Source of the DNA: Thioalkalivibrio sp. ALJ3
GTDB lineage: Bacteria; Pseudomonadota; Gammaproteobacteria; Ectothiorhodospirales; Ectothiorhodospiraceae
NCBI RefSeq assembly: GCF_000377205.1
Contig: NZ_KB897905.1
Coordinates: forward strand, 616,586 to 680,585
Length of the DNA stretch: 64,000 nucleotides
Direction of reading: 5' to 3'
Below the pieces are notes generated by a model. That model was not told the origin of the DNA. It searched no databases and saw nothing but the letters and a program-made list of their open reading frames with translations. Position 1 is the first letter of the stretch, and every line of letters starts with the position of its first letter. The position numbers and the translations under genes are program-made. Below, piece after piece: positions 26,757 to 36,719 of the stretch.

Positions 26757-26894
26757 CGATACCTCGGCAGATCGCGGCTTCAGGCGTTATGATGCGCGAC
26801 GTTTCGATTTTGCACCTTTGGGCCCACACAGCCCGGGTGTTCCGTCACGCGGGCACGGCGTCCATGCCGGTGCCCCATTTCCGGGAGGAGACTC

Positions 26895-27398
26895 GTGACC
26901 GAAGAGCAGGACAATAAAAATCAGGGTGGCCTGAAGAACAGCGAGCGCCTGGCCTGGCTGGGCTTCATGCTGTTTTTCGTCATCATCCTCGCCATTTACA
27001 TCGCCCGCGCCACCGGGCTGGAGCAGGATTTAACCGAGGCCCAGCGCGAGCTGTACCAGACGCAGGTGCAGCTGCAGGAGTACACCCGGCACGAGATTCC
27101 GCGCCCGGTCGAGCTGGGTCTGACCAATGCGCATATCCAGGATCTGCAGCGCCGCGGCATGGCACGTGCCGAGGAGCGCCTGCGTGACGATCTGATGGAG
27201 CATCCGGAACTGATCCCGCACGAGGCCGAGGGCGACGAGGGCTTTGCGTTCCGGCCCGACGGCATCCACGTGCTGAACCACCGCTGGGTACTGGCGAACT
27301 TCGAGGGCGACGGGGCCCATGGCCAGGTCCTGCTCGGCTACGAGGTGGTGCACGGGAACGTGATGTGGGAAGTGATCGACTCGACGCTGGACTACTAA
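26895..27398 (+). CDS. Membrane-anchored protein of unknown function
   Basis: 167 residues from GTG 26895 with GGGAGGAG upstream. A charged N-terminus is followed by one transmembrane segment (LAWLGFMLFFVIILAIYIA, about residues 19-38), a short coiled-coil-like stretch (LTEAQRELYQTQVQLQEY) and a small mixed domain ending in WEVIDSTLDY. It probably sits in the inner membrane with its C-terminal domain in the periplasm. No family recognised. It is divergent from selO and convergent with argH. Confidence 0.65.
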   Translation: MTEEQDNKNQGGLKNSERLAWLGFMLFFVIILAIYIARATGLEQDLTEAQRELYQTQVQLQEYTRHEIPRPVELGLTNAHIQDLQRRGMARAEERLRDDLMEHPELIPHEAEGDEGFAFRPDGIHVLNHRWVLANFEGDGAHGQVLLGYEVVHGNVMWEVIDSTLDY

Positions 27399-27415
27399 CG
27401 GTCCTGACCCATCAG

Positions 27416-27435
27416 GTGGTGCGGCTTCGCACCAC
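27416..27435. terminator. Hairpin between convergent genes
   Basis: GTGGTGCG-GCTT-CGCACCAC forms a perfect eight-pair stem with a four-base loop between the convergent unknown membrane gene and argH. Only TT follows on the plus strand, so termination strength is uncertain; it could serve both directions. Confidence 0.55.
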
Positions 27436-27447
27436 TTCAATCTCGTC

Positions 27448-28884
27448 TCAGTCCAGCGTGCCCGCGAGATGTTCGCGCGCAGCCGCGACCTGGCGCCGGA
27501 CCTGCTCCGGGGCCGTGCCGCCGGTCAGGTTGCGGGCGGCGGCCGACCCCTCGGGGGTCAGCACGGTATAGACGTCGTCGCCCACCGCATCGCTGATGGC
27601 CTGCAGGTCGGCCAGCGGCAGCTCCGCCAGATCGACCCCGCGCTCCTGCGCGACCCGCACCGCACGGCCCACGACCTCGTGGGCATCGCGGAAGGCCACA
27701 CCCCGCCCGACTAGGTAGTCGGCGAGATCCGTCGCGGTGGCAAAGCCCTTGGTCGTGGCCGCCAGGGTGTTCTCCGCACGCACCTCCAGGTTGGGCACCA
27801 TGTCGGCGAACGCGCGCAGCGAGCCGAGCAGCGTGTCCACGGTGTCGAACAGCGGTTCCTTGTCTTCCTGATTGTCCTTGTTGTAGGCCAGCGGCTGGCC
27901 CTTCATCAGGGTCAGCAGGGACATCAGGTGGCCGTAGACCCGGCCGGTCTTCCCGCGCACCAGCTCGGGCACATCCGGGTTCTTCTTCTGCGGCATGATC
28001 GACGAACCGGTGCAGTAGCGATCCGGCAGGTCGATGAACGCGAACTGCGCGCTGGTCCAGAGGATCAGCTCCTCGGCCTGTCGCGACAGGTGCATCATCA
28101 GGGTCGCCGCCGCAGCGGTGAATTCGATCGCGAAGTCGCGATCCGAGACCGCGTCCAGTGAATTGCGTGTAACGCCATCAAAGCCGAGCAGCTCGGCGGT
28201 GTACTCGCGATCCAGCGGATACGGTGTCCCGGCCAGCGCGGCCGCGCCCAGCGGGAGAACATTGACCCGCGCGCGGCAGTCGACCAGGCGCTGGGCATCG
28301 CGCTCCAGCATCTCGTACCAGGCCAGCATGTGGTGCCCGAAGGTAACCGGCTGCGCGGTCTGCAGATGGGTAAAGCCGGGCATCACCGTCGCGGCCTCGC
28401 GCTCGGCCAGATCCACCAGCCCGCGCTGGTAGCCCCGGATCAGGCCAAGGATGTCGTCGATGGAGGCGCGCAGCCACAGGCGGATGTCGGTCGCCACCTG
28501 GTCGTTGCGCGAACGGCCAGTGTGCAGCTTCTTGCCGACATCACCGATGCGCTCGATCAGCCGCGCCTCGATGTTCATGTGCACGTCTTCGCGGCCGATC
28601 TGCCAGTCGAATTCGCCGGCGGCGATCTCGTCACGGATGGCGTCCAGCCCCTGCAGGATCTGTTCGGCCTCGGCGTCGGTCAGCACGCCGACCTTCGCCA
28701 GCATGCGCGCATGCGCCTGCGAGCCCTGGATGTCCTCGCGGTACAGGCGCTGGTCGAACTCGACCGAGGCGGTAAAGCGTTCGACAAAGGCATCGGTGGG
28801 TTCGGAGAAACGGCCACCCCAGAGCTTGGCCTCGCCCTCGGGGGCCGGGGCCTGCGGCTTGTCGCGTGCGGAATCCTGCGTCAT
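27448..28884 (-). CDS. argH: Argininosuccinate lyase
   Basis: 478 residues from ATG 28884; the frame is open further upstream but loses similarity there, and KLWGGRF, the usual ArgH beginning, follows this ATG closely. The fumarase/aspartase superfamily signature [15 protein letters not shown] is present near residue 300, with HTGRSRNDQ and TAQP upstream. It splits argininosuccinate into arginine and fumarate, the last step of arginine synthesis. Divergent from algZ, an arrangement shared with pseudomonads. Confidence 0.96.
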   Translation of the reverse strand: MTQDSARDKPQAPAPEGEAKLWGGRFSEPTDAFVERFTASVEFDQRLYREDIQGSQAHARMLAKVGVLTDAEAEQILQGLDAIRDEIAAGEFDWQIGREDVHMNIEARLIERIGDVGKKLHTGRSRNDQVATDIRLWLRASIDDILGLIRGYQRGLVDLAEREAATVMPGFTHLQTAQPVTFGHHMLAWYEMLERDAQRLVDCRARVNVLPLGAAALAGTPYPLDREYTAELLGFDGVTRNSLDAVSDRDFAIEFTAAAATLMMHLSRQAEELILWTSAQFAFIDLPDRYCTGSSIMPQKKNPDVPELVRGKTGRVYGHLMSLLTLMKGQPLAYNKDNQEDKEPLFDTVDTLLGSLRAFADMVPNLEVRAENTLAATTKGFATATDLADYLVGRGVAFRDAHEVVGRAVRVAQERGVDLAELPLADLQAISDAVGDDVYTVLTPEGSAAARNLTGGTAPEQVRRQVAAAREHLAGTLD

Positions 28885-28990
28885 GGTGCACCCTGAACCG
28901 GGTTGGAAAGACACGGAAGTATAAGGGAGACACGTCACAGTGTCCCCCGGCCAACACAGGGATGGGCGGCACCCGGAGGGGAGACGGGTC

Positions 28991-30031
28991 GTGAGGGCAC
29001 ACAAGCCGGACGACGAAACAACCGAACTGGCGAATCCATCGCCGCTGCCGGATTTCTGCAGCGCCGAGACTCTGTTGCGCGTGTTGATGGTCGCGGTACT
29101 GCTGGCCCTGGCCGTGACCCTGCTGCGCGGGGGCGGGCAGGACTGGGTGCCGGGGCTGGCCCTGCATGCGCTGTTCATCTTCTGGGTCGCGCTGACCAGT
29201 CTGCTGATCCTGTGCGCCGGCAAGCGGCTGCTGGTGCGCCTGCCCCTGTGGGGCCAGATCGTCCTGCCCCCGCTGGTGCCGATCGCCAACACGGCGGCGG
29301 TCTTTCTGGGGGCCGAGGAGCTGCAGCTGGCAGACCCGGCCTGGCGCTGGCCGGCGATCGCGGTGGCCACAATCCTGAGCCTGGTGGCGATGCATTACCT
29401 CTACCTGCAGGCGGCCTGGCAGCGTGAGACCCAGGCCGTCTCCCGCGCTCGCGAGCAGGCCATGCGCGCGCGGCTGCGCCCGCACTTTCTCTACAACAGC
29501 ATGAACACCATTGCCGGGCTGTGCCGCAGTGATCCCCCACGCGCGGAACAGATCACCCTGGATCTGGCGGATCTCTTTCGCGCCACCTTCGCCACCGGCA
29601 ATCGCCAGGCGCTGCGTGCGGAACTGGAGCTGGTGCGGGCCTTCCTGAACATTGAGCAAACCCGCTTTGGCGAACGCCTGCAGGTGGAATGGGATTGCCC
29701 GGATCAGGCCGGCCTGGACGTCAGCGTGCCGACCCTGATCCTGCAACCGCTGGCGGAAAACGCGATTCAGCACGGGATCGGACCGGCCCGGGGCCCCGGC
29801 TTCGTGCGCGTTCGCTGTCGGCTCGACTCCGGCACGGTGATGCTGTCGTTGACCAACAGCGTCGACCCGGAGGCGCACAGCAAGGGGACCGGCACCGCCA
29901 GCGATGCCGTGCGACTGCGCCTGCACCATGCGTTTGGCGATCGGTTCCGCTTCGAAGCGGAGGCTAGGGAACGCGAATTCGAGGTCCGCATTCGCCTGCC
30001 ACTGGAATGGGGGAAACGTCATGTCGACTGA
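28991..30031 (+). CDS. algZ: LytS/AlgZ-type sensor histidine kinase
   Basis: 346 residues from GTG 28991 (GGAGGGGAG upstream); GTG 28940 is a possible earlier start. Four hydrophobic segments in the first 150 residues form a membrane domain. The His_kinase family motif RPHFLYN contains the likely phosphoacceptor His165, and an ATP-binding region follows ([13 protein letters not shown]). The N-box and lack of a classical H-box place it in the LytS/AlgZ class. The stop overlaps the start of the algR-like gene by 11 bases. In Pseudomonas the pair controls alginate and pili; here the regulon is unknown. Confidence 0.9.
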   Translation: MRAHKPDDETTELANPSPLPDFCSAETLLRVLMVAVLLALAVTLLRGGGQDWVPGLALHALFIFWVALTSLLILCAGKRLLVRLPLWGQIVLPPLVPIANTAAVFLGAEELQLADPAWRWPAIAVATILSLVAMHYLYLQAAWQRETQAVSRAREQAMRARLRPHFLYNSMNTIAGLCRSDPPRAEQITLDLADLFRATFATGNRQALRAELELVRAFLNIEQTRFGERLQVEWDCPDQAGLDVSVPTLILQPLAENAIQHGIGPARGPGFVRVRCRLDSGTVMLSLTNSVDPEAHSKGTGTASDAVRLRLHHAFGDRFRFEAEAREREFEVRIRLPLEWGKRHVD

Positions 30032-30746
30032 AGCCTTGCGCGTCCTGATCGTGGACGACGAACCGATCGCACGCCAGCGCCTGGCCGGGATGATCAACGA
30101 TGCCGGACACCAGGTGATTGGCCAGGCGGCCGAGGCGATCGGCGCACGCGACGCCATTAATCGCGAAGGGCCGGACCTGATCCTGCTGGATATCGAGATG
30201 CCCGGCGAATCGGGCATGGAGTTGGCCGCCGAAATCGGCGCGCAGCGCCCGGACCTGATGGTCATCCTGGTGACCGCACACGATCAGTTCAGCCTGGAGG
30301 CCTTCGAGGCCGGAGTACGCGACTACGTGCTCAAGCCCGTACGCGCCGAGCGCCTGACCCAGGCCCTGGAACGTGCGGCCCGGCACAAGGCCGGCTCGTC
30401 GGCACGCATGCCGCAGACCGTTCGCCTGACCATCGGGCGGCGCGAGGAACGCGTTCCCCTGGACCGGATCGGCTACTTCGTGGCCGAAGACGGTTACGTG
30501 ATCGCCCGCGGCGAACAGCTCGAGGGGTTTGTGGATACCCGGCTGCACGAACTGGAGTCGCGGTTCGGAGAGGCGCTGCTGTGCGTGCGCCGGGGTTGCC
30601 TGGCAGTCCGCGCGGCGATCCGGGGGCTGGAGACGCGCGGTCCGGCCGACCACCGTCTGCTGTTTCACGGCGACATCGATCCGGTCGCCATCAGTCGGCG
30701 ACAGCTTCCGCAGGTGAGGGCCTTCCTGCGCGGTGATCTGCCTTGA
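30021..30746 (+). CDS. algR: LytTR-type response regulator (AlgR-like)
   Basis: 241 residues. An N-terminal receiver domain has the acidic pair in VDDEP, phosphoacceptor Asp57 in LILLDIEMPG, Thr in VTAHD and Lys in LKPV. A C-terminal LytTR DNA-binding domain spans about residues 135-238. The start at 30021 lies inside the sensor gene. Partner of the adjacent LytS-type kinase; synteny with hemC-hemD downstream matches Pseudomonas algZ-algR-hemC-hemD. Confidence 0.92.
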   Translation: MSTEALRVLIVDDEPIARQRLAGMINDAGHQVIGQAAEAIGARDAINREGPDLILLDIEMPGESGMELAAEIGAQRPDLMVILVTAHDQFSLEAFEAGVRDYVLKPVRAERLTQALERAARHKAGSSARMPQTVRLTIGRREERVPLDRIGYFVAEDGYVIARGEQLEGFVDTRLHELESRFGEALLCVRRGCLAVRAAIRGLETRGPADHRLLFHGDIDPVAISRRQLPQVRAFLRGDLP

Positions 30747-30830
30747 GAAGACACTGAAATCGGGCTTTCCTTAAAGAGGGATCGATAGCCCCGCGATCCG
30801 GGAGGATTCGGGCCACCGTGCCGAAACCGT

Positions 30831-30836
30831 TATACT
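30831..30836 (+). promoter_or_regulatory. Likely -10 element of hemC promoter
   Basis: TATACT lies 34 bp before the hemC start in GC-rich DNA. A poor -35 match (TTCGGG at 30807-30812) is 18 bp upstream. A promoter here would separate hemCD from algZR. Confidence 0.4.
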
Positions 30837-30869
30837 ACGGCGCTTTATCCTCCAGCCGCCGGACCCCGC

Positions 30870-31817
30870 ATGAAACCCCTGCGCATCGCCACTCGAAAAA
30901 GCCCGCTCGCCATGTGGCAGGCGGAACATGTCGCCGCGCGCCTGCGGGAGCTGCACCCGGATCGGCCTGTGGAACTGGTCGGCATGACCACGCAGGGCGA
31001 CCGCGTCCTCGACTCCCCACTGGCCCGCATTGGCGGCAAGGGGCTGTTCGTGAAGGAGCTGGAGATCGCGATGCTGGAAGATCGTGCGGACATCGCGGTG
31101 CATTCGGTCAAGGACGTGCCGATGGAGCTGCCGGCGGACCTGGTGCTTCCGGTGATCCTCGACCGGGAGGACCCGCTGGATGCGTTCGTCTCCAACACCT
31201 ATGCCCATGTCGATGAACTGCCAGAGGGGGCGCGCGTCGGATCGTCCAGCCTGCGCCGCCAGTGCCAGCTGCGGGCGCGACGGCCGGATCTTCACATCAC
31301 CGATCTGCGCGGCAACGTGAATACCCGACTGGGCAAGCTGGATGCCGGCGAATATGACGCAATCCTGCTGGCGGCCGCCGGGCTCAAACGCCTCGGGTTC
31401 GACGAACGCATCCGCGCCCGGCTGGAACCGGCGGTCAGCCTGCCGGCGGTAGGCCAGGGGGCAATCGCCATCGAGTGCCGCGAGAACGACCCGGAGATTG
31501 GGGCGCTGATCGCACCCCTGAACGACGGCGACACCTCCGACCGTGTGCGCGCCGAACGCGCGTTCAATCGTCGCCTGGAGGGCGGCTGCCAGGTACCGCT
31601 GGCCGCCCACGCAACCCTGGACGGCGACCGGCTGCACCTGGATGGTCTGGTCGGCGCGGTCGATGGCAGCCAGCTCCTGCGACGCCAGGTGGAAGGGCCG
31701 CGCAGCGACGCGGAGGCCCTTGGGGTGCAACTGGCCGAACAGCTGCTGGAACTGGGGGCCGGCGAGCTGCTGGCCGCCGCCCACGCCGAGAACGCAGCCT
31801 CCACGAAAGGATCCTGA
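30870..31817 (+). CDS. hemC: Hydroxymethylbilane synthase (porphobilinogen deaminase)
   Basis: 315 residues. The dipyrromethane cofactor is carried by Cys240 in [12 protein letters not shown]; other family stretches are [12 protein letters not shown] at the N-terminus, HSVKDVP and [10 protein letters not shown]. The enzyme polymerises four porphobilinogens to hydroxymethylbilane for haem, sirohaem and cobalamin. It is followed three bases later by hemD. The C-terminal domain is standard in length. Confidence 0.97.
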   Translation: MKPLRIATRKSPLAMWQAEHVAARLRELHPDRPVELVGMTTQGDRVLDSPLARIGGKGLFVKELEIAMLEDRADIAVHSVKDVPMELPADLVLPVILDREDPLDAFVSNTYAHVDELPEGARVGSSSLRRQCQLRARRPDLHITDLRGNVNTRLGKLDAGEYDAILLAAAGLKRLGFDERIRARLEPAVSLPAVGQGAIAIECRENDPEIGALIAPLNDGDTSDRVRAERAFNRRLEGGCQVPLAAHATLDGDRLHLDGLVGAVDGSQLLRRQVEGPRSDAEALGVQLAEQLLELGAGELLAAAHAENAASTKGS

Positions 31818-31820
31818 AAA

Positions 31821-32636
31821 ATGGCCGATCTGGATATCATGAAGCCCACCGCCGACGGCCCCCTGAACGGCTGCGGGATCCTGGTTACGCGGCCGGCGGC
31901 GCAGGCAGAGGAGTTCTGTAACCTGCTGGCTGGCGATGGCGCCGAGGTGATTCGCTTTCCGGTGCTGGAGATCCTGGCGCCCAGCGACCCGACCAATCTG
32001 CGCGCGGTGCTGGATCAGCTGGACTCCTTCGACATCGCGGTCTTTATCAGCCCGAACGCAGTGCAGCGGGTGCTGAACCTGGCGCTGGCCGACCACGCGT
32101 GGCCCGAAGGGACGCGGATCGCAGCCATCGGCAACCGCACCGCGAAGGAGCTGAAGGGCTTCGGCCTGAATGTGGACATCGCCCCGCCGCGGCGCTTCGA
32201 CAGCGAGGCCCTGCTGGAACAGCCGGCGATGCAGGAGGTCACCGGCCAGCGCGTGGTGATCTTTCGCGGTGACGGCGGGCGCGAATACCTCGGCGATACG
32301 CTGAAGTCGCGTGGCGCTGAGGTCACTTTTGCCGAGGCCTATCGGCGCGGGCGACCGGACGGTGATACCGGCGCGCTGATGTATGCATTCTCGCGCGACC
32401 AGATCGACATCATCACCATCACCAGCGGCGAAGGCCTGCGCAATCTCTACGAGATGGTCGGGAAGCTCGGGCGCATGTGGCTGCGCAAGACGCCGCTGGT
32501 GGTGGGTTCCGAACGTATCGGCGAGATCGCGCAGGAGCTGGGGTTCAAGGCCGCCGTGGAGATCGCCGAGGATCCGACTGACGCCGCGATGCAGCAGGCG
32601 GTGCAGCGCCTGGCCGCGCAACTCGCGACCAGCTGA
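31821..32636 (+). CDS. hemD: Uroporphyrinogen-III synthase
   Basis: 271 residues with the loosely conserved two-lobe HemD fold: LVTRPAAQAEEFCNLL near the start, FISPNAVQRVL, AIGNRTAKELKGFG and TSGEGLRNLYEM later. It cyclises hydroxymethylbilane with inversion of ring D. Three bases separate it from hemC. The usual downstream hemX/hemY genes are missing; the next gene is on the other strand. Confidence 0.94.
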   Translation: MADLDIMKPTADGPLNGCGILVTRPAAQAEEFCNLLAGDGAEVIRFPVLEILAPSDPTNLRAVLDQLDSFDIAVFISPNAVQRVLNLALADHAWPEGTRIAAIGNRTAKELKGFGLNVDIAPPRRFDSEALLEQPAMQEVTGQRVVIFRGDGGREYLGDTLKSRGAEVTFAEAYRRGRPDGDTGALMYAFSRDQIDIITITSGEGLRNLYEMVGKLGRMWLRKTPLVVGSERIGEIAQELGFKAAVEIAEDPTDAAMQQAVQRLAAQLATS

Positions 32637-32655
32637 TCAGCGAGGTCGCGCGCCC

Positions 32656-33684
32656 CTACTCGTGGGGCGCGGCCGGCTCGAAGCTGTCGTAGTAGAGCTG
32701 CTCGGTCGGCAGACCCGCGGCGAGGAAGGCGTTGGTTGCCGCCTCGATCATCGCCGGTGGGCCGGCCATGTAGACATCGAATCCGGACAGGTCCGGGTAT
32801 TCGGCCAGTACCGCGTCGTGGGGCCAGCCCGTGACCGCCGGGAACCCGGCCGCCGTATCCGCCGGTACATCCGAGAGCACCGGCGTAAAGCGGAAGTGCT
32901 CGCCGTGTTCGGTGGTCATCCGGCCAAGCCAATCGGGGGCGTAAATCCCGTCTGAGCTGCGCGCACCCCAGAACAGATGATGCCGTCGGTCGAAACCCTC
33001 GACCGCCAGATGATCCAGCATTCCCTTGAGCGGGCCGAAGCCCGTGCCACCGCCAACGAACAGGCGCGGCCGCTGCGATTCCTCGTCGACAAAGAACGTG
33101 CCGAGCGGCCCCTCGATACGCAACAGCGCCTTGGGCTTCATCTCCTCGAACACCATCTTCGAGAAGCGCCCACCCTCCAGATTGCGCACATGCAGAACCA
33201 GTTGCTCGTCGTCATGCGGGGCATTGGCCAACGAGTAGCTGCGGCGACTGCCACCCTTGAGCAGGACATCCAGGTACTGCCCGGCGAGGAACTGCATGCG
33301 CTCGGTTGCAGGGAGCTGCAGGCGCAGCTCCATTACATCGTCTGCCAGGCGGTTCAACTGCGCGACACGACAGGGCAGCGTCTTCACGACAATGTCCTTG
33401 GCCGCGCCAATCTCGCGCACCTCGATCTCCAGATCATCCACCGGGACCGCCTGGCAGAACAGTGCCCAGCCGTCGGCCAGTTCGGCCTCGGTAATGCCCG
33501 GCGGCTTGTTCGGCCCGTGGTCGACTTCGCCCGCGATGACGCGACCCTTGCAGGATCCACAGGCGCCGTTGCGGCAGCCGTAGGGAAACGCAAAGCCCTG
33601 GCGCAGCGCGGCCTCGAGTACGGTCTCGTCGTCCTCGACCTCGAGCTGCTGCCCGCTGGGCTGGATGATCACGTCAAAGGCCAT
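32656..33684 (-). CDS. 2Fe-2S and flavin-dependent NAD(P)H oxidoreductase (AscD-like)
   Basis: 342 residues from ATG 33684 (GGGAGC upstream), preferred over the upstream frame extension. An N-terminal plant-type ferredoxin domain has the cluster cysteines CRNGACGSC and a fourth Cys in LFCQAV near residue 78. An FAD domain (RSYSLAN) and NAD domain (GGGTGFGPLKGM, YMAGPPAMIEA) follow. Commonly annotated as CDP-6-deoxy-glucoseen reductase, but in gammaproteobacteria near ubiD it is a general flavin reductase of unproved substrate. Confidence 0.87.
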   Translation of the reverse strand: MAFDVIIQPSGQQLEVEDDETVLEAALRQGFAFPYGCRNGACGSCKGRVIAGEVDHGPNKPPGITEAELADGWALFCQAVPVDDLEIEVREIGAAKDIVVKTLPCRVAQLNRLADDVMELRLQLPATERMQFLAGQYLDVLLKGGSRRSYSLANAPHDDEQLVLHVRNLEGGRFSKMVFEEMKPKALLRIEGPLGTFFVDEESQRPRLFVGGGTGFGPLKGMLDHLAVEGFDRRHHLFWGARSSDGIYAPDWLGRMTTEHGEHFRFTPVLSDVPADTAAGFPAVTGWPHDAVLAEYPDLSGFDVYMAGPPAMIEAATNAFLAAGLPTEQLYYDSFEPAAPHE

Positions 33685-33844
33685 GCGCTGCTCCCGCTGC
33701 TGATCCAACAAGGGGGCTTATTGTCGCCACGGTCGGCGCGAACGCAAACAACCCCGGAAGCCGCATGCAGCGATGCTGCACGTGCAATCCACAGGCGGGA
33801 TGGGGCAGACTCGGGGGCGCCAACCACAGGCAGGGAGAAAGGGA

Positions 33845-34420
33845 ATGCAGGGAGAAAAATGGGCGGCCGCACTGGCCGCTGGCGGGCTGATGCTGCTCGG
33901 CGGCTGTGCGGCCAACGAAACCCGTGAAGCGGACTCGGGGGCCGATGCAGGCGCCGAAGCCGCCGAGGTCACTGATCCGGAGGTGATCGTGACGGTGCCG
34001 GACCGCTTCGCCTACAGCGAGGACGCGACAGTGGCGGAGGCCATCCGCCGCGAATGCGAGCTGGAGGAGCGCTTCCCCGGCTTCGTTCAGGAGTTCGGAG
34101 CGCGCCACGATGTGCGGGTGGAGACGGGGGCGGACGTAAGCCCCGGCGATGCCGGAAAGGTGCTGATGGTGGAGATCACCCAGGCCCGCAATGATGGCAA
34201 TGCCTGGTCGGGACACCGTTCCCTGGCGGAGGCCGAAGGCACGCTGTACGAGAACGGCGAGGCGGTGGCCGAATTCACCTCGCGCCGGGTCTCCGGTGGC
34301 GGCGCATTCGGCGGGTTCAAGGGCAGCTGCTCGGTGATGGGGCGCACGGTTCGGGCCATGGGCGCCGACATCGCGGCTTGGGTGCGGCTACCCGAGGACG
34401 GCGCACACCTGGGCAACTAG
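33845..34420 (+). CDS. Lipoprotein of unknown function
   Basis: 191 residues from ATG 33845, which has AGGGAGAAAGGGA upstream. The signal ends in a lipobox LLGGC (Cys near residue 21), followed by a flexible acidic linker. The folded part carries DVSPGDAGKVLMVEITQARNDG and a glycine-rich GGGAFGGFKGSC segment and resembles DUF4410-type lipoproteins, with low certainty. It may contain a disulfide. Located between two divergent/convergent enzymes, no operon. Confidence 0.7.
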   Translation: MQGEKWAAALAAGGLMLLGGCAANETREADSGADAGAEAAEVTDPEVIVTVPDRFAYSEDATVAEAIRRECELEERFPGFVQEFGARHDVRVETGADVSPGDAGKVLMVEITQARNDGNAWSGHRSLAEAEGTLYENGEAVAEFTSRRVSGGGAFGGFKGSCSVMGRTVRAMGADIAAWVRLPEDGAHLGN

Positions 34421-34454
34421 GAGCCCGTCGGGTTCGGGCGGGGCGTAGCCAGGG

Positions 34455-35918
34455 CTACAGCCCCAGCTCGTGCCAGAGGGCGTCCACCCGCTCGCGTACG
34501 GCCGGATCCATCGTGATCGGTCGACCCCACTCGCGCTCGGTCTCACCCGGCCACTTGGTGGTCGCGTCCATGCCCATTTTCGAACCCAGCCCCGAAACGG
34601 GCGAGGCGAAATCCAGGTAGTCGATCGGCGTATTCTCCACCAGCGTCGTGTCACGCGCGGGGTCCATGCGCGTGGTAATCGCCCAGATCACATCGTTCCA
34701 TTCGCGCGTGTTCACGTCATCATCGACGACGATCACGAATTTTGTGTACATGAACTGGCGCAGGAAGGACCACACGCCCATCATCACGCGCTTCGCGTGG
34801 CCAGGGTACTGCTTGCGCATGGAAACCACCGCCATGCGGTAGGAGCAGCCCTCCGGTGGCAGGTAGAAGTCCACGATCTCCGGAAACTGCTTCTGCAGGA
34901 TCGGGATGAAGACCTCGTTCAGGGCAACCCCCAGGACCGCCGGTTCGTCGGGCGGGCGTCCGGTGTAGGTCGAGTGATAGATCGGCTGGTCACGATGGGT
35001 GATGCGGTCGATGGTGAATACCGGGAACTCGTCCACCTCGTTGTAGTACCCGGTGTGATCGCCGAACGGGCCTTCCGGCGCAGTGTCGCCGGGGTGGATG
35101 TGGCCCTCCAGCACAAACTCGGCCGATGCCGGGACCTCGAGATCGGAGCCGATGCAGCGGGTGACTTCGGTGCGGCTGCCGCGCAACAGCCCGGCAAAGG
35201 CGTATTCCGACAGCGTATCCGGCACCGGTGTGACCGCACCGAGGATGGTCGCGGGATCGGCCCCCAGGGCCACGGCAATGGGGAAAGGCTCGCCCGGGTG
35301 CGCCTGACACCATTCCCGGTAGTCGAGCGCGCCCCCGCGATGTGACAGCCAGCGCATGATCACGCGGTTGCGGCCGATCACCTGCTGACGGTAGATGCCG
35401 AGGTTCTGCCGCGACTTCTCGGGCCCGCGGGTCACGACCAGGCCCCAGGTGATCAGCGGCCCGGCATCCCCCGGCCAGCAGGTCTGCACCGGCAGGGTCG
35501 ATAGGTCCACATCGTCGCCCTCAAGCACATGGCGCTGACAGGCGGCCCCGCGCGTCTTTTTGGGTGCCATGTCGAGCACCTTGCGGAAGACGGGCAGCTG
35601 CTCCCAGGCTGCGCGCAGGCCCTTCGGCGGGTCCGGCTGTTTGAGGAAGGCCAGCAACCGGCCGACCTCGCGCAGGGCCTCCACGGAGTCCTCTCCCATG
35701 CCCATGGCCACCCGCTCGGGCGTACCGAACAGGTTGGCCAGCACCGGGATATCGGAACCCTTGGGGTTCTCGAACAGCAACGCGGGTCCGCCGGCGCGCA
35801 GGACGCGATCGGCGATCTCGGTCATCTCGAGGTTCGGGTCGATCTCGGTGGTGATGCGCTTGAGGTCGCCGCGGGCCTCTAGCCCGTCGATGAAATCACG
35901 CAGGTCCCTGTATTTCAC
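34455..35918 (-). CDS. ubiD: 4-hydroxy-3-polyprenylbenzoate decarboxylase
   Basis: 487 residues from a GTG start with GGGAGA upstream. The UbiD family region is clear: [38 protein letters not shown] (catalytic Glu region) and [18 protein letters not shown]. UbiD uses prenylated FMN made by UbiX to decarboxylate a ubiquinone precursor. Length is typical. No ubiX in the window. Confidence 0.96.
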   Translation of the reverse strand: MKYRDLRDFIDGLEARGDLKRITTEIDPNLEMTEIADRVLRAGGPALLFENPKGSDIPVLANLFGTPERVAMGMGEDSVEALREVGRLLAFLKQPDPPKGLRAAWEQLPVFRKVLDMAPKKTRGAACQRHVLEGDDVDLSTLPVQTCWPGDAGPLITWGLVVTRGPEKSRQNLGIYRQQVIGRNRVIMRWLSHRGGALDYREWCQAHPGEPFPIAVALGADPATILGAVTPVPDTLSEYAFAGLLRGSRTEVTRCIGSDLEVPASAEFVLEGHIHPGDTAPEGPFGDHTGYYNEVDEFPVFTIDRITHRDQPIYHSTYTGRPPDEPAVLGVALNEVFIPILQKQFPEIVDFYLPPEGCSYRMAVVSMRKQYPGHAKRVMMGVWSFLRQFMYTKFVIVVDDDVNTREWNDVIWAITTRMDPARDTTLVENTPIDYLDFASPVSGLGSKMGMDATTKWPGETEREWGRPITMDPAVRERVDALWHELGL

Positions 35919-35951
35919 GGGTATCTCCCAGGGCGCGGCCGTCAGCCGAGC

Positions 35952-36719
35952 CTAGTCGCTGAATTCGGCCCAGACGGGGGCGTGGTCGGAGGGTCGCTCC
36001 CAACTCCGTGGCTCGCGGTCAATGCCCGCGGCGGTCAGGCGTTTCTGCAGCGCATGGCTGGCGAGCACCAGGTCGATCCGGAGGCCGCGGTTGCGCCGGA
36101 AGGAAGCGGCGCGGTAATCGAACCAGGAAAATTCCTCATCCGGCTGGTCGAATGCACGGAAGGTGTCCGCGAGGCCAAGGTCCGTGAGGGCCGCCAGGGC
36201 CTCGCGTTCCGGAGTAGAGCAGAGGATACGCTCGTGCCAGGCCTCGGGGTCGTGCACGTCACGGTCCTCCGGGGCGATATTGAAATCGCCCAGCACCACG
36301 AGATTCGGGTGGGCCTCGATCTCGGCGGCCAGCCAGGTGCGCATGCGCGCGAGCCAGTCGAGCTTGTAGGCGTATTTTTCGGTACCGACGTTCTCGCCGT
36401 TCACCACATAGAGGTTGACCACGCGGATATCGCCGACCGTGGCGGCCAGAATGCGGCGCTGGGCGTCCTGCAGACCGGGCGGGTCGGTGACCAGGTCCGT
36501 TGCCTGTTTGCGCGAGAGGATGGCCACGCCGTTGTAGGTCTTCTGTCCGGAATAGACGACCTGATACCCGGCGTCTTGGATCGCACTGACCGGAAAGTTC
36601 TCGTCGGTCAGCTTGGTTTCCTGCAAAGCGAGGATGTCGGTGCGCGAACTCCGAAGCCAGTCGAGGACCTGGGGCAGGCGGACCTTCAGGGAGTTGACGT
36701 TCCAGCTGGCGATCTTCAC
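35952..36719 (-). CDS. xthA: Exodeoxyribonuclease III
   Basis: 255 residues from GTG 36719, which overlaps the prlC stop by four bases (GTGA); an ORF extension further upstream lies in prlC and is not used. The EEP fold has KIASWNVNSLKVR, LQETKL, GDFNIAP and the terminal SDHAPVWAEF. It is an AP endonuclease and 3'-5' exonuclease in base excision repair. Translational coupling to prlC is clear. Confidence 0.93.
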   Translation of the reverse strand: MKIASWNVNSLKVRLPQVLDWLRSSRTDILALQETKLTDENFPVSAIQDAGYQVVYSGQKTYNGVAILSRKQATDLVTDPPGLQDAQRRILAATVGDIRVVNLYVVNGENVGTEKYAYKLDWLARMRTWLAAEIEAHPNLVVLGDFNIAPEDRDVHDPEAWHERILCSTPEREALAALTDLGLADTFRAFDQPDEEFSWFDYRAASFRRNRGLRIDLVLASHALQKRLTAAGIDREPRSWERPSDHAPVWAEFSD